Positions 45,858-58,728 are shown, numbered from the stretch's first letter. The stretch: 64,000 nt of DNA from Adiantum capillus-veneris (GCA_014529385.2 CM043945.1:148162741-148226740); one strand, 5' to 3'. Translations and numbers: made by a program. The notes: generated by a model not told the origin, from the sequence alone.

Positions 45858-47098
45858 AAACCTTTTTCCAGAAAAGAAGGATAAGCTACCCACTCATTGC
45901 CTTACTAAGAGAAAGGTAATATATGTCCACATGCCGTGACATTAGTGGTACTTAACAGCTTGCATAATTCTAGAGTTTTTCATGAATATAGATGTTCCAT
46001 ACTTCAATGGGTTGTGATTTTTAACTCTACCCGGCTCAATGTAAGCAATTATCAAGCATAAACAAGAATATCCCTCTCTCATCATTATTTGCAAGAGCCA
46101 TTATCCCCATAATGTAAGTTTATCCCATTAGCAATGATATAATGTAGTTCAATTTTCGCTTTGATAGCTCTACAAATTGTCTTAAGTGTTACATCATACG
46201 TCAATCGAATTGTTGTTGCATATTAATTAACAGTGAAGATTTTCTTGCTTTTGTCCTCTTCAAATGGCTCATTGTTATCTATTACTAGTCGTTAATTCCA
46301 GTAGCATTCAACAACACCAATACCTTTATTAGGTTTAGCACAATTTTTTTTATTTCTTTTTGGCAATATAAGTCTCTGTCTTGATTGACCTTACTCAAAT
46401 GATTTTTATCACGATCTTCATTTGTTTTTGTTACATTTCTCTACCTCGTTTGAGGATTCACAAAAACCTATGCAGACCATAATGCGAGACTCTCAAATTA
46501 CTCATTTCCTTACTTTATTTTGTAAACTCATTTTAAAAGCTTCAGTGCTCATATACTAACCATGTTCTCTCAGATTTTCCAATACCTACCTTCTTGGCTA
46601 ATCAATCAAATATCCTAATTAATCCATATCTTACTGCTTACTTAATCATGTTGCAGTGGCTGGCCACCACTGTAACTGGTATGATTTTGTTACATCGGGT
46701 ATATAATGACAGTGATGTGAATTGGGATTTGAAATTGTTATATGTTGACAGATATTTGGATTTGGATTTGGAATTGGCATATGATGATTTTGTGTCGCGA
46801 TAGTATTTACGAAAGTGAACTTGAGATTGATGCGAATAGATTATTGAATGATGAGTGTGACCAGTGATATCCAAATTCATCAGGGTATGACATATACCGC
46901 TTATTCTAGTGGTATGGGACACTAGAATAGTTAGTATGTGGATGATGGCATGCATAAGCAATGTTCTTTTGTTTCATAAATTTTTCATTTTACTACATGT
47001 TATTTCTGACACAGAATACTAATCACTGTTTTTGACAAGTATTGTTTGCAGATTTTTATCTTCGCAAGTGAGGACAATTGCTTTCTAACGGAGAGGTA
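45858..47098. other. No recognisable gene
   Basis: AT-rich interior of element C up to its 3' LTR. CTAACGGAGAGGTA just before 47099 is a weak polypurine candidate. No gene is supported. Confidence 0.5.
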
Positions 47099-47586
47099 TG
47101 TTATAGAATTGATATTTTGTTATTTATTGCAGGTGACAGGTGGAAAAGGCTAAGGGTTATGCAAAAAGGATCTCAAAATGATATTATATTTTATATTTTA
47201 TTATTCAAGTGCTCTTTTATGAGCTTTGGCCATTTATGAGATCGGCCGGCTAGTTTGTACTCACTTTGACCATTCAAGAAATCTATAAATCAAATACGTG
47301 CAAGAGGGAAATGGTCACTCTTGCACGGGGGGAGATTGCACCCAGTGTCTGCGTAGTTCTCCTCTCCTCTCCTCTCTTCTCTCTCGTTGTGCCGGCATAG
47401 CACTCCACTCTAGGAGGTGCATGCATGTGCTCTTGTACTCTATCCCTCTCTCTTTCCCTCTCTGTTCATGTATGGCAACTGTTATGGTGCACATGTTATT
47501 TGTCAGGTATAAAGTTTTGGCGATTATGGCTTGCAGTATGTTGTTTTTGTTATTTTGCAGGGCTCTCCGTGATTCCGTTTGTAGCA
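47099..47586 (+). repeat. Element C 3' LTR
   Basis: 488 bp, TGTTATAGAATTG...TTTGTAGCA, homologous to 29958-30443 and followed by TTGCT. Confidence 0.85.
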
Positions 47587-47699
47587 TTGCTCTCTTCATT
47601 GTTGCAATGAGTAGACATTGCAGCCTTGGCTACTACTGTGTTGAATTAAGCTAGTTTAGCTTAGTGGAGCTTGAATCAATTGGTTTCCTAAGTGGATCA

Positions 47700-47796
47700 C
47701 ACCTCCCCTCTCTCTCAAAAAGGATGAGGGAGTTGCTGACACGTGGCAGGGGGGGGGGGGGGGGGGAATCCCTCCCCCCATTATATATAGTATAGA
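47700..47796 (-). mobile_element. Helitron-type 5' end
   Basis: The complement starts TCTATACTATATATAATGGG at 47796 with an A before it, matching the plant Helitron 5' pattern (TCTATACTAT...). A poly-G run (about 47750-47766) and ACACGTGGCAG follow. The other end was not found. Confidence 0.5.
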
Positions 47797-48172
47797 TAGA
47801 TCTAGATATCTATCAAGAAAACCTAATGTGGCATACATAAAAAAGTACAGCATGGCCAAGGATGATATGTTTTCTCCAAGAACACATAACCATATCATTT
47901 TATAATTATTTAATTCATTCCAAGGTTCCTTTATGATTCCCTTTCTCACCTCTTAGGGGATCGCTCTCTTACCTTTGTAAAAGGAAGAATGCAGGTTTGA
48001 ATCCACATCCATTGGAGCATCAACCTTTTGGAGGCCTCTCGTAACCACTTGAGCAACCACGTTCCAAGTGTCAACCCATGCAATAAAAAAATGATTGCAA
48101 GTTTGCCTCTATGCCCTCAACCTTTGCGCGCCTCCTCCCCGCCCGCCCATCACCATCAGTTTATGTGCGACC

Positions 48173-48399
48173 TGTTACCATATACATGTGGTAGTGATGT
48201 GTGTGAACACACTAGGACCGCCGGGGCATTTTTTCCCTCTTTAGGAGGTTTTTTCCCCCGTGCATTGTATATACGCCCATCACTCTAGGGCTATCTATCT
48301 TTCCATTGTACACTAAGTAACACACTCTTTATTGTGTGCCTTGAGCTTCCTTCGTCTTCTCCAAGCTGTGTGTGTTTCTCTGCAACCCTAATTCCAACA
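48173..48399 (+). repeat. Copia-B 5' LTR
   Basis: 227 bp. It contains a TATATA-like TTGTATATACG and a GTGTGTGTTTCTCTGCAACCC stretch, and differs from the 3' LTR by a handful of bases (e.g. GCCGGGG versus ACCGAGG). Confidence 0.93.
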
Positions 48400-48748
48400 A
48401 TTGGTATCAGAGCAGGTCACGTCCTCCCGGGCTTAGTCGCCAGCTGCTCCAGCACACGCCTGCTCACTTTCTCCGATTTCAGTGAGCTTTGGCGAGCGTT
48501 CGCAGATCGACAAAAATTTTGGGGAAGTCTGCTCAGAATTTTGATTTGGGCTCATTTCGGCCTCCGTTTCCACTACGGGCAGTACTGCACAGGCTATTTC
48601 GTCATTTTGTGTAGAATTTCTATCAGTGCCATTTTCTGCATAACAGGTGCCTTATAGTCTTCTACGGTTTGTGCTATATAACACAGGTTGTTCCCGCTCC
48701 ATTTCTCCTATTTTCGGGCAGTTTTCACATCAGGTGCAACATTTACCA

Positions 48749-51700
48749 TGGCTGACAACAACAACACAGATGTGTTCCAGATGTTTGCTGCTGAGGATAG
48801 GTTGGATGGGGACAACTACCCTATGTGGGCTTATATGATGCAACATGTTCTTATGTCAAAGGGTGTCTGGAACATTGTGCAGGGCATTGATGTACATCCT
48901 GGTTCTGAGGATGTAGGCGATGTTGAGGATGTTGCAGGTCTTGCTGCAAGGATTGCAGCTGTTAGAGTTGTTTTGCCTACGGCAGAACAAGCTCGTTGGG
49001 ATGTTAAGGATGCGCAAACTCATGCATTGATTGCGTTGTCTGTGAAGCGCACCATTGTTCCTCACATCCGTTCAGAAAAATCTACAAAACAGGCTTGGGA
49101 TATTCTAGCAAGTCTTTATGCAAGCCGCAATGAGGCTAAAATTGCTAAATGCTGCGTAAAGAGCTGGAGTCAAAGATTATGCATGAGGAAGATGATATGG
49201 ACACTTTCCTTGCTAGTGTCAAGGATATCAATGAGCAGCTTATTTCTGCAGGTGAAGTCATTTCAGACAGTTCCCTTGTGCAGACTGTTCTTGATGCCTT
49301 ACCAGATTCCTACCAGACTTTTGCTAGTACTTGGAGACTGATGACCCAAGGAAATCTTGAAGTTGTCAAGTTTGATGCATTATGCACATTGCTGTTGTTG
49401 CAAGAGTCACTTTCTAGAAAAAATAGGACTAGGCAGCGTGCAATTGAACAGGCTTTTATTACTTCTCAAAGAAAGGGTGGTAACAGTAATGCAGCCACTT
49501 CTTATGGTTCTGTTGCGAGTGGCAAAAATTCTGTTCCTAATGCTTCTACTGGCAGTACTTCGTCTGGAAATTCTGGTGATAAGGGCAAAAAGAAGATGCG
49601 TTGCCATTATTGTAAAGCCAACGATCACTTGATCAAGTCGTGTCCTAAGTTGAAGGCCAAAGAGGCTAAGAAGAAAGAGGGTGGTTCCACTGCAAATGCT
49701 GGTTCCACTACAAATGCAGCCATTGTTGAGTCTTCTGTGAAAGGAGACTGTGTTGTTGATGTTGATGCAGAATGGGCTTTTAGCGCAGAGTGCACTTACA
49801 ATCCTGCTGTCCATGATGCATGCTTGTCAGTTGCTGCAGATTCACATGTGTGGTATTTCGACAGTGGTGCTACAAAGCACATTACCTCACATCGTGAATT
49901 GTTTACCTCTCGTGAGTCTGTCCCTCATGGGAATTCAGTCACTTGTACCAACAACGCATCTTATCCAGTTCAGGGGTTGGAAAGATTGTGCTCACTGCTG
50001 CTAATGGCAGTTCCTTCACACTTGTTGATGCACTTTATGTACCTGGGATCAAGAAGAATCTCTTGTCTGTATCCGCACTTGCTAGACTTGGACTTGTAGT
50101 CAAATTTGTGGATGAAAGATGTACAGTTCATGATCTCAGTTTTGGTGATGAAATTGTTGCATCTGGGCATTTGTGCCATGGGCTGTATAAGCTCACTTTG
50201 TATGACAAGTGTGGACAAAATTTTGCAAATGCTGTTGCAGATTCAAGGGCTATTTCAAATGCAAAACTTTGGCATGCACGTTTTGGTCATCTGAATTTTT
50301 CCAGTTTGCCGCGTTTGCAGAAATCTGATATGGTTGCTTCTTTGCCACCTCTTGAAGCACCTGTCAAACATGTTTGTGAAGGCTGTATTTTGGGTAAGAT
50401 GCAGCGTTCTAAATTTCCAAAGGATGGTTCAGTTCGGGCCACATGCAGGTTGCAGCTTGTGCATAGTGATGTTTGTGGGCCCATGCAAACTCCGTCCTTG
50501 GGCAATTACCTGTACTTCGTGACTTTCATTGATGATTACTCCAGGCATGCATGGGTATTTCCGTTTAAAGCAAAGTCGAAGTTTTTATGTGCTTCAAACA
50601 ATTTCTGTCTATGGCTGAAAATGTCTCGAAATGTACTATGGGTACCCTCCATTCTGATAGAGGGGGGGAGTATATGTCTCATGAATTTAATGCATTTCTG
50701 GCTAGTCGTGGGATAAAACACCAATGTACAGTGCCTTATACACCTCAACAAAATGGTGTTGCTGAGAGGAAAAACAGGTCACTGACGGAAATGGCACGAT
50801 GTATGGTCAAAAGTCAAGCTTTGCCGCATTGTTTTTGGCTTGAGGCCATTATGTGTGCCACTTATGTACTTAACAGGTGTCCTACGAAAGCTTTGCAATC
50901 TATTACTCCATATGAAGCATGGAATGATAGAAAGCCTTCTATTGAGCACATGTGTGTTTTTGGCTGTTTCGCATATGCTTTGGTGCCACAAGTGCAACGT
51001 AGAAAATTGGATGATAAGGCTGTCAAATGTTATTTTGTTGGTTATAGTGCTGAAAGCAAAGGTTACAGGTTGTATCATCCGCGAACAAAACGTATTCTGG
51101 TTTCACGGGATGTAGTGTTTGTGGAAGATTCTGTTCAGCCCTTGCTGTCATGTACTAGAGACAGTAATGCAAGCTCACAGGACATTTATGACACTTTGTT
51201 GCATCTTTTCAGTAGTGGAAATACGAATGTAAGTTCCAATGAGGCAAATGTACAGCCTATGGGGGTTTCTAAAAATGTTCTAGATCAGCCTATTACTGAT
51301 GCAGATGTACATGATGTACTTGATGAGGAAAGGGCTGAAAATGAGCAGGCTAGAGGTATGCCAAAATGGCGGCGCACACTTTGCGTGACAGTAAATTGGA
51401 TGCACCTTTGTCTAGTCGTACTCGTTCACGCTCTCGTCATGCATCTTATGCATCAGATTGTTATGCTTTGGTTGTGTCTAGCTTACATGATGTTGAGGAG
51501 CCTCTGACTTTTGATGAAGCACAAAACTCAGAAAATTGGATGGCTGCCATGCAATCAGAATATGATGCACTTATAGAGAATGACACATGGACTTTATGTG
51601 ATTTGCCTCCTGGCAAAAAGGCCATTGGTACGAAGTGGGTTTACAAGTTGAAACGCAAGCCGGATGGTGAGATCGATCGCCATAAGGCTCGACTTGTTGC

Positions 51701-53037
51701 AAAGGGTTATGCAAAGCAAAAAGGCATAGATTATGAAGAGACTTTTTCTCCCACTTGTCGTATGACTACTGTACGTTTTCTATGTGCATTGGCAGCTCAT
51801 TTTGGTTGGGATGTACATCAATCAGACATTGTTACTGCTTTCTTGAATGGTGACATATTTGAGGAAGTTTATGTAACGCAGCCTCGCGGTTTTGTCATAA
51901 AAGGACAAGAGGACAAAGTGTGAAGATGTAAGAAGGCTTTGTATGGGTTGAAGCAATCTCCTCGTGCTTGGTATGAGAAAGCTGACACTCATTTGGTTAA
52001 ATGAGGCTTTCGTAACAGTTCAACAGAAAGAACATTGTATGTAAAGCGTGAGGGTGATGTACTTCTCATTGTTGTTCTTTATGTTGATGATTTGCTGATC
52101 ACTGGACCAAATGAGAGAAATATTGCTGAATTTAAGGCTGATTTGAATGCTACTTTCAAGATGAAAGATTTGGGGCTGTTGCATCATTACTTGGGTATAC
52201 AGTTTAAGCAGTGTGATGGTGGTATTGCCTTGTGTCAGAAAAGTTACATAGAGACATTGTTATGTAAGTTTGGACTTGAGGATTGCAAACCTATATGCCA
52301 CTCCCATGGAAACAAGTTTGAAGTGGAGTCTACATGATGCTGGCGATCCTGCCGATGTTACTCTTTACCAAATTGCTGTTGGCTGCCTCATTTATGTATG
52401 CAACACGAGGCCGGATATTCAGTTTGCAGTCTCACAGGTCATCAGATTTATGCATAGCACAGGGTCTAAGCATTGGCAGGCTGTCAAGAGAATTTTCCAC
52501 TACCTTAGTGGCACTTTACATCTTGGTTTGTTTTATCCCAAGGGGGGATTATTGCCTCCAGACTTACATGCTTTTTCGGACTCAGATTGGGCTGGTTGTT
52601 TTGACACACGAGTGTCCACAAGTGGTTTTTGTTTCATGCTTGGCAGTTCATGTATATAATGGTTGAGCAAGAAGCAACCTACTGTGGCCACTTCGAGTTG
52701 TGAGGCTGAGTACACGGTAGTCTTCACAGCTACGGTTGAGTGTGTATGGCTCCGACGCCTTATGGCTGATTTGGGTGTTGGACAGGACACTGCCAACACT
52801 ATCTACACTAACAGTCAGAGCGCATTGGTAGTTGTGAGGAACCCAGTTTTTCATGCTCGCACAAAGCACATTGAGGTGCATTACCACTATGTCAGGGAGA
52901 GGCTCTCAGCAGGAGAGATCAACTTGGCTTATGTGCCAACACAGGACAACCTTGCAGATCTTTTCACAAAGGCATTGTCTCATGAGAAGCTTGAAGCTTT
53001 CCGCAAAGCTTTGGGCTTACTCCCCTTTGTGGACTGA
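48749..53037 (+). pseudogene. Copia-B gag-pol, frameshifted
   Basis: Starts at ATG 48749 (MADNNNTDVFQMFAAEDRLD). Gag then frameshifts near 49150 to ELESKIMHEEDDMDTF. Zinc knuckle CHYCKANDHLIKSC (about 49600), protease WYFDSGATKHI (about 49852), frameshift near 49975, pre-integrase LWHARFGHLNF, integrase LVHSDVCGP, frameshift near 50590, SDRGGEY and QQNGVAERKN. After a frameshift near 51360 the RT has GTKWVYKLKRKPDG and TAFLNGD, stops at 51921 and near 52003, then LYVDDLL. After a frameshift near 52320, RNase H shows SDSDWAGC, a stop at about 52657, SSCEAEYTVV and NSQSALVV. Ends LPFVD, stop at 53037. Domain order is normal for copia. Confidence 0.92.
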
Positions 53038-53112
53038 TCCTGTCCTCAGGGCATGGCACTTCCCTTTACTCATGTGCCAGCTCTCGTTCACCACATCACT
53101 CCAGGGGGGATT

Positions 53113-53339
53113 TGTTACCATATACATGTGGTAGTGATGTGTGTGAACACACTAGGACCACCGAGGCATTTTTTCCCTCTTTAGGAGGTTTTTTCCCCCG
53201 TGCATTGTATATACGCCCATCACTCTAGGGCTATCTATCTTTGCTTTGCACACTAAGTAACACACTCTCTATTGTGTGCCTTGAGCTTCCTTCGTCTTCT
53301 CCAAGCTGTGTGTGTTTCTTTGCAACCCTAATTCCAACA
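53113..53339 (+). repeat. Copia-B 3' LTR
   Basis: 227 bp, homologous to 48173-48399. Confidence 0.93.
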
Positions 53340-54679
53340 TGACCCTTGCTTGCAACCTCGCTCGCACACCCTCCTGGTCTCTAATTGTTGCGTTGCTCGA
53401 AAGTCTCCTTCAATTTTCACCCTTGTCCCTCATATCTCAATCGATTTCTTCTAATTCCCGATATGATTTAATTGGGGCCGCCCTACTTGCCCCACATCAA
53501 TAGTTTGCACAATTGTATCAGTCGAGCATTAGTGTAGTGATAAATCTGGATTCATGGGATCCTCGAGGTTGAGGGTTAACAACTGGAGGCCCATTTTTTC
53601 ACTTTGAGCTGCATTGCGAGAGCTTGCATGTGCTGCACAAAGTGCTGCTTCCATAGCGGATTTGGCCACAGATGTGCACGGCAAAGACACATCGTTTGAG
53701 CAATGTTTGATAAAAGTGTGCCTTAGCTTAGCCTAGAGCCATTTGAAAAATCAAAAGAGCCGGTTGAAGGAAGAGGGAGATATAGAAAATCCGCTTGAAA
53801 AACATAAGAAAATAGAGTTAAATTGCAAAAAAAAACCGGTTGTTTTTGAAAATTTTCTCTTTGATGTTTGCAAAATTGATTTTTTTCGAACATTGCAGTC
53901 AAGCCCTTGCGTGCACAATTCAATGCTGCTTGCAAAAGAAGCACCCAATGCCACCTTAAAGGTCTTAAAACCCCTTTACCCTAAACACACGAAGTGCTAT
54001 TGAAAGGACAAGGACACAGAGGCGCTCACTTGTTGCACCGACAATGTCTCTCTAGTGCACGGCTGCATGTATAAACTTCAATGAAGTATCTCCAATGTTC
54101 AAGTGGCAAAAATTGATTTCCTAGAAAAAGCTTCAAACACGACTAGACCGACCATCCATGCGAACGGCCTCTCATCCAAAAGATGCACAATGCCAAGCAC
54201 CTTTGCACAAGGCAAGGCTTGATGATGAGGCCCCACAACCAATGTTCGGGAAAAACCATTTTCCCAAACATACAAAATTCCTTTCTATGAATTTGCTACG
54301 AGAAAATTTCAAGTTATTTTTTTAGTTTTTTACACTTTTTTTTTCTTTTTGTGGCAGGATTTCTCCTTTCCCCTTGCCCTCGACCGGCATTTTTGAAATT
54401 GAAAACGGCACAACATTAAGTTGAGACATGTTTTTTTTAACACTGGCCGGCCACAACCTTCAAGCCATTTGCTCTAGCCATTGGGGCGTTGAAATTGAGT
54501 CCGCACAATTTGAATGAGACATGCAATGATCAGCAAATCCCGACGTGAAAATGTCCACGTACTGGGCCTCAAGCAGACACAGGTGGAAAGGCTACTCGAT
54601 TGAGGCTCGACCAACCGTGTGTAGGGGCCTTCACGGAATCCCGCCATGCTGAACTAAGGTGATATCGACAATAGTGAGG

Positions 54680-54683
<4 letters not shown>

Positions 54684-54728
<45 letters not shown>

Positions 54729-54836
54729 GTCCGCTCAAAGAACACTACCAGAAGAGGTGCCGGACCCACAAAAAGCTGCCATGTGTTTTTTTTTTTTTTT
54801 TTTTTGGGGGGGGGTGTGTGTGTGTGTGCGCGCGCG
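54684..54836. repeat. CT, T, G, GT and CG low-complexity cluster
   Basis: (CT)n at 54684-54724, then, after a short spacer, poly-T, poly-G, GT and CGCGCG next to the Helitron-type end. In unit 2 the same place has poly-T and a poly-G of more than 25 (56331-56380). Confidence 0.9.
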
Positions 54837-54869
54837 CTAAAATCCATTCCCCTTTTATAATAGTATAGA
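54770..54869 (-). mobile_element. Helitron-type 5' end, unit 1
   Basis: The complement starts A|TCTATACTATTATAAAAGG at 54869, a good match to plant Helitron 5' ends. The body extends to lower coordinates; the CTRR end and its hairpin were not located. Confidence 0.6.
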
Positions 54870-56319
54870 TGTAGCCCCCACTTGTGGCCTCCAATAGCTT
54901 TTTAGGAGTGAGTGCTTGAATTTCAACTTTGTGTATGTGATGTTGAACGGATGTGAGTCCAAATTTATAATAGCCTTGAGTTATAAATGCCAGGCTACTA
55001 CTGCACAGGGAATTGTCAAGTCTACTTTAAGGGAGACAATAGTCCCCAAGCTTTGTTAGGCAGCAATAGTCTTTCTGGGATTTTCGGTACTATAACTTTT
55101 GCCTACATTTGGCCTCCTTGGATGATTGCTGCATAGCCTTTGAGAGTGTGTGGCAGAGTAGCCAAAAAATTATTAATTTTATCACGAAGATAGAAGCTCT
55201 ATAGCAGTATAAAATGTTGGGAGAGTTAGTAGCCAAAAATCAACAATGCAGGTTCGAAGAGACTTGTTGCGTTGCTCGAAAGACACATCGTTTGAGCAAT
55301 GTTTTATAAAAATGTGCCTTAGCTTAGCCTAGAGCCATTTGAAAAATCAAAAGAGCCGGTTGAAGGAAGAGGGAGATATAGAAAATCCGCTTGAAAAACA
55401 TAAGAAAATAGAGTTAAATTGCAAAAAAAGTCGATTGTTTTTGAAAATTTCCTCTTTGATGTTTCCTCTTTTTGCAAAATTGATGCTGCTTGCAACAGAA
55501 AACGCCAATGCCGCCTTAAAGATCTTAAAACCCCTTTACCCTAAACAAACGAAGTGCCATGGAAAGGACAGGGACAGAGAGGCGCTCACTTGTTGCACCG
55601 ACAATGTCTCTCTAGTGCACGATTGGTAGGTATAAACTTTAGTGAATTATCTATCTCCAATATTCAAGTGGCAAAAAATTGATTTCCTAGAAAAAGCTTC
55701 AAACACGTCTAGACCGACCATCCATGCGAACGGCCTCTCATCCCCAAAAGATGCACAATGCCAAGCACCTTTGCACAAGGCAAGGCTTGATGATGAGACC
55801 CCACAACCAATGTTCGGGAAAAACCATTTTCCCAAATATACAAAATTCCTTTCCATGAATTTGTTGTACGAGGAAATTTCAAGTTATTTTTTCAGTTTTT
55901 TACACTATTTTTTTCTTTTTTTGCGGCACAGTTTTTCCCCCCCTTGCCCTCGATCGGCATTTTTGAAATTGAAAACGGCACGACATTAAGTTGAAACATT
56001 TTTTTTTAAAACACTAGCTGGCCACAACCTTCAAGCCATTTGCTCTAGCCATTGGGACGTTGAAATTGAGTCTGTGCAGTCTGAATGAGACTTGCAATGA
56101 TCAGCAAGTCCCGACATCAAAATGTCCACATACTGGGCCTCAAGCAGACACAGGTGGAAAGGCTACTCGAATGAGGCTCCACCAACCGTGTGTAGGGACC
56201 TTCACGAAATCCTGCCATGCTGAACTAAGGCGATAGCGATAGTCGTGAGGATCCCTCTCTCTCTGTCTTTCATGGTCCGCTCATAGAGCACTACCGGAAG
56301 AGGTGCCAGACCCACGAAA

Positions 56320-56413
56320 AGCTGCCATGTGGTTTTTTTTTTTTTTGGGTTGGGGGGGGGGGGGGGGGGGGGGGGGGGGCCTAAAATCCCTCCCCCTTTT
56401 ATAATAGTATAGA
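56320..56413 (-). mobile_element. Helitron-type 5' end, unit 2
   Basis: The same A|TCTATACTATTATAAAAGG start at 56413, duplicated together with its flank GATGTAGCCCC, so it is a copy by tandem duplication and not a separate insertion. Confidence 0.6.
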
Positions 56414-56744
56414 TGTAGCCCCAACTTGTGGCCTCCAATAGCTTTTTAGGAGTGAGTGCTTGAATTTCAAATTTGTATATGTGATGTTGAAAGGATGTGA
56501 GTCCAAATTTATAATAGCCTTGAGTTATAAATGCCAGTGCTACTACTGCACAGGGTATTGTCATAGTCTACTTTGTGGGAGACAATAGTCCCCAAGCTTG
56601 ATGGCTAATTATTAGCCTTAGATTGTTAGGCAGCAATAGTCTTTCTGGGATTTTGTATTCAAGCTCTTATAAGTCCCTTTTCGGTACTATAACTTTTGCC
56701 TACATTTGGCCTCCTTGGATGATTGTGGCATAGCCTTTGAGAGT

Positions 56745-57133
56745 TTTGTTTTGTTTTCGGAGTCGGTAGGGCACGCCCGGTCGCTCCCTTCATACACCAA
56801 AAAAGTATACAAGAAGAATAATTAAGACTATGCACTTAAAAACCGAAGGCAGACGCTTTTGTCACTAGTTTCCTCTGGACTATTAGAGTTCAGAATTATC
56901 TACACTCTTAGGGCCATGACTAATCCCTTGAGAGACCCACTTCGCCACTTGGATTTGGACGTGACAGCGACCAAGTACCTCTGTTCAGAGGCCCAAGTAC
57001 TGTGGGACTTGCTCCGGTCTTCCCTTTAGAGTTGCCTTCTCTAGGTAACTTATCACTCACGTCACTAAACTGCCTTTGAAACCCGACGGTTTTCCCCTAG
57101 GAAATGCCTCACTTGGAAGGGCGTTGGCTCACA
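56745..57133 (-). mobile_element. 389-bp non-LTR retroposon (SINE-like)
   Basis: It is present in unit 2 only. It is flanked by a perfect 13-bp duplication AGCCTTTGAGAGT (56732-56744 and 57134-57146). The left edge is TTTGTTTTGTTTT, so on the complement the element ends in an A-rich tail. Long target duplication plus A-rich tail indicate target-primed reverse transcription. No ORF; the head GTGAGCCAACGCCC does not show clear A/B boxes, so it may be a 5'-truncated LINE or an unusual SINE. Confidence 0.85.
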
Positions 57134-57207
57134 AGCCTTTGAGAGTGTGTGGCAGAGTAGCCAAAAATTATCAATTTATCATGAAGATAGAAGCTCTATA
57201 GCAAGAA

Positions 57208-58166
57208 GAGACTTGGATCGTTTTGTGTGTTCATCATGCTAGCCAATAATTGAGGTAACACGGTTCGAACTTGTGGCATGAGCTGTGTAGTACAAACAAA
57301 ACAAAGAATACCAAAAAGGAGGTATGTAGAAAAGTAGCTAGAAATGGACTTGATTACATGAGCTTGAATTTGATCCCAATTCCATCAAAAGGCTATGTGA
57401 TTAAGTGTCCCTGTTGACCGCTCCAAAAGAGAGTCGATTCTTGAGTGGTGGCCAGTCGTCCAAGGGTTTCAGTAGGCAAAAGTTATAGCTTGAATAAAAA
57501 GGCCTAGCTTTTGCCGAAATGAGTGTCTCGATTATGTGAGTAGGTGGAACAAAACTTTTTTTTGGGTTTCATTGGGGAGAATCTATGGTGATTCAATTAT
57601 GAAATCTACGATGATTCAATTATCTACTTAACATAATATGGCGAAATGGAGTCCTTTTTACACATGTTGCAAGCTGCAAGATGAAGGCTACGTTCCAAAA
57701 GAGGGAGAGAGAAAGAGAGAGAGGTCGACGGCCGGCCTAGTGTGATTTATATGAGTTTTTTTTTTGGGTTTCATTAGGAGGATTCAATTGCATGATTATA
57801 TGAGCTTGAATTTGAACGCAATTCAATCGAATGGAAGAGGGATAGAAGAGAATGATTTAGAGTCAGGTAGTGAATCCCACCAAGAGAATCATTAAGACGT
57901 TGAAAAGGCAAAAGGTATGGTAAAACCTACTCAAAATTCAATCATGTGAAACGTGGCAACCTAAAGGATGGACATTGGATAGTTTAGACAAGGGATCACC
58001 CAAAGTATATATGGTCTGACAGGGAGCTTCTAAAGCTGTAGCAACTAGCTACAAATTTCAACAAAAAAAAAAGGGTTGAAGGACATTTGAAAATTGGCAC
58101 ATTTTTAGAAGCCTAGCTGCCCCCCTACATATATGTGTGGGGTGATGAATCAAAAATCTTTAGAAA
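57208..58166. other. No recognisable gene
   Basis: Intergenic sequence with short AG runs (57700-57722). Nothing supported. Confidence 0.5.
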
Positions 58167-58277
58167 ATGGGTTATTCTCTTGCTTTGAGGATTTGAAGGT
58201 CTTAACAATGGGTTATTCTCTTGCTTTGAGGATTTGAAGGTCTTAACAATGGGTAATTTGCTTGCTTTGAGGACTCA
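58167..58277. repeat. Tandem 41-bp repeat, about 2.7 copies
   Basis: ATGGGTTATTCTCTTGCTTT...GGTCTTAACA begins at 58167, 58208 and 58249; the third copy is diverged. Confidence 0.9.
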
Positions 58278-58728
58278 TTAAAAGGGGCACCACTTGGTTT
58301 TGCCTAATTTAATAGCAATTTGCTTGATTTTAGGGCTGCTTAAGAGCCTGTGTACATTTAAAATGCTTTTAAAAAAATCCAGGGTTTAGTCTACATGTTG
58401 TACATCCTTGCTTCTTTGTAAGAGAATTGGCTACAATTGCAAAACCCTTGCTAGGTTCTGAAAACTAACAAATTTTCGTGCATATACATGCAATTGCTTC
58501 AAATTTAGACTTTTTTTTTTTTTGGGACTGCATAAGGTTTTAGTAAAGGGTTGCATTTTGGGTAGATGGTGTCTATGTGGCATAGGCAACTGTGGACCAC
58601 TGGATCAAGCTTGCTTATTAGGGCGACATGGCAACAAACCTTCTTTTTTATTGTTTCTTATACGGTCTTGTGAGAGGGTGTTCACATTTATGTACCTCTC
58701 TCTGACATTTATGTACCTCACTCTTTAA

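Larger units (their letters stand above)
48173..53339 (+). mobile_element. Copia-B, complete but degraded LTR retrotransposon
   Basis: LTRs of 227 bp (48173-48399 and 53113-53339, TGTTACCATATAC...ATTCCAACA) bracket a copia gag-pol. TGGTATCAGAGC (48402-48413) is the primer site and CCAGGGGGGATT precedes the 3' LTR. Flanks are CGACC (48168-48172) and TGACC (53340-53344), a 5-bp duplication with one C/T difference at a CpG. LTRs are nearly identical, yet coding is damaged by five frameshifts and three stops. Confidence 0.94.
53387..57207. repeat. Tandem duplication, period about 1.88 kb
   Basis: Unit 1 (53387 to about 55262) and unit 2 (about 55263-57207) share long stretches in the same order, such as AGCCATTTGAAAAATCAAAAG (53740/55335), CATCCATGCGAACGGCC, GGCCTCCAATAGCTTTTTAG and GGCAGAGTAGCCAAAAA. 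The junction sits at GAAGAGACTTG. Unit 2 lacks 281 bp present after 53403 in unit 1 and carries a 389-bp retroposon. No gene is visible in either unit; several short frames are shared but unremarkable. Confidence 0.85.

Noticed and set aside
46594-46803. Small + ORF before the element C 3' LTR (LDLDLELAYDD)
   Set aside because: Short, repetitive GGATTTGGATTTGG composition, no homology recognised.
47955-48005. tRNA gene with GGTTTGAATCC T-arm
   Set aside because: The B-box-like stretch is present but I could not fold an acceptor and anticodon stem, so a functional tRNA is not supported.
58522-58728. Small + ORF next to the TTAA element
   Set aside because: Short, no motif, ends in the duplicated TTTATGTACCTC stretch.
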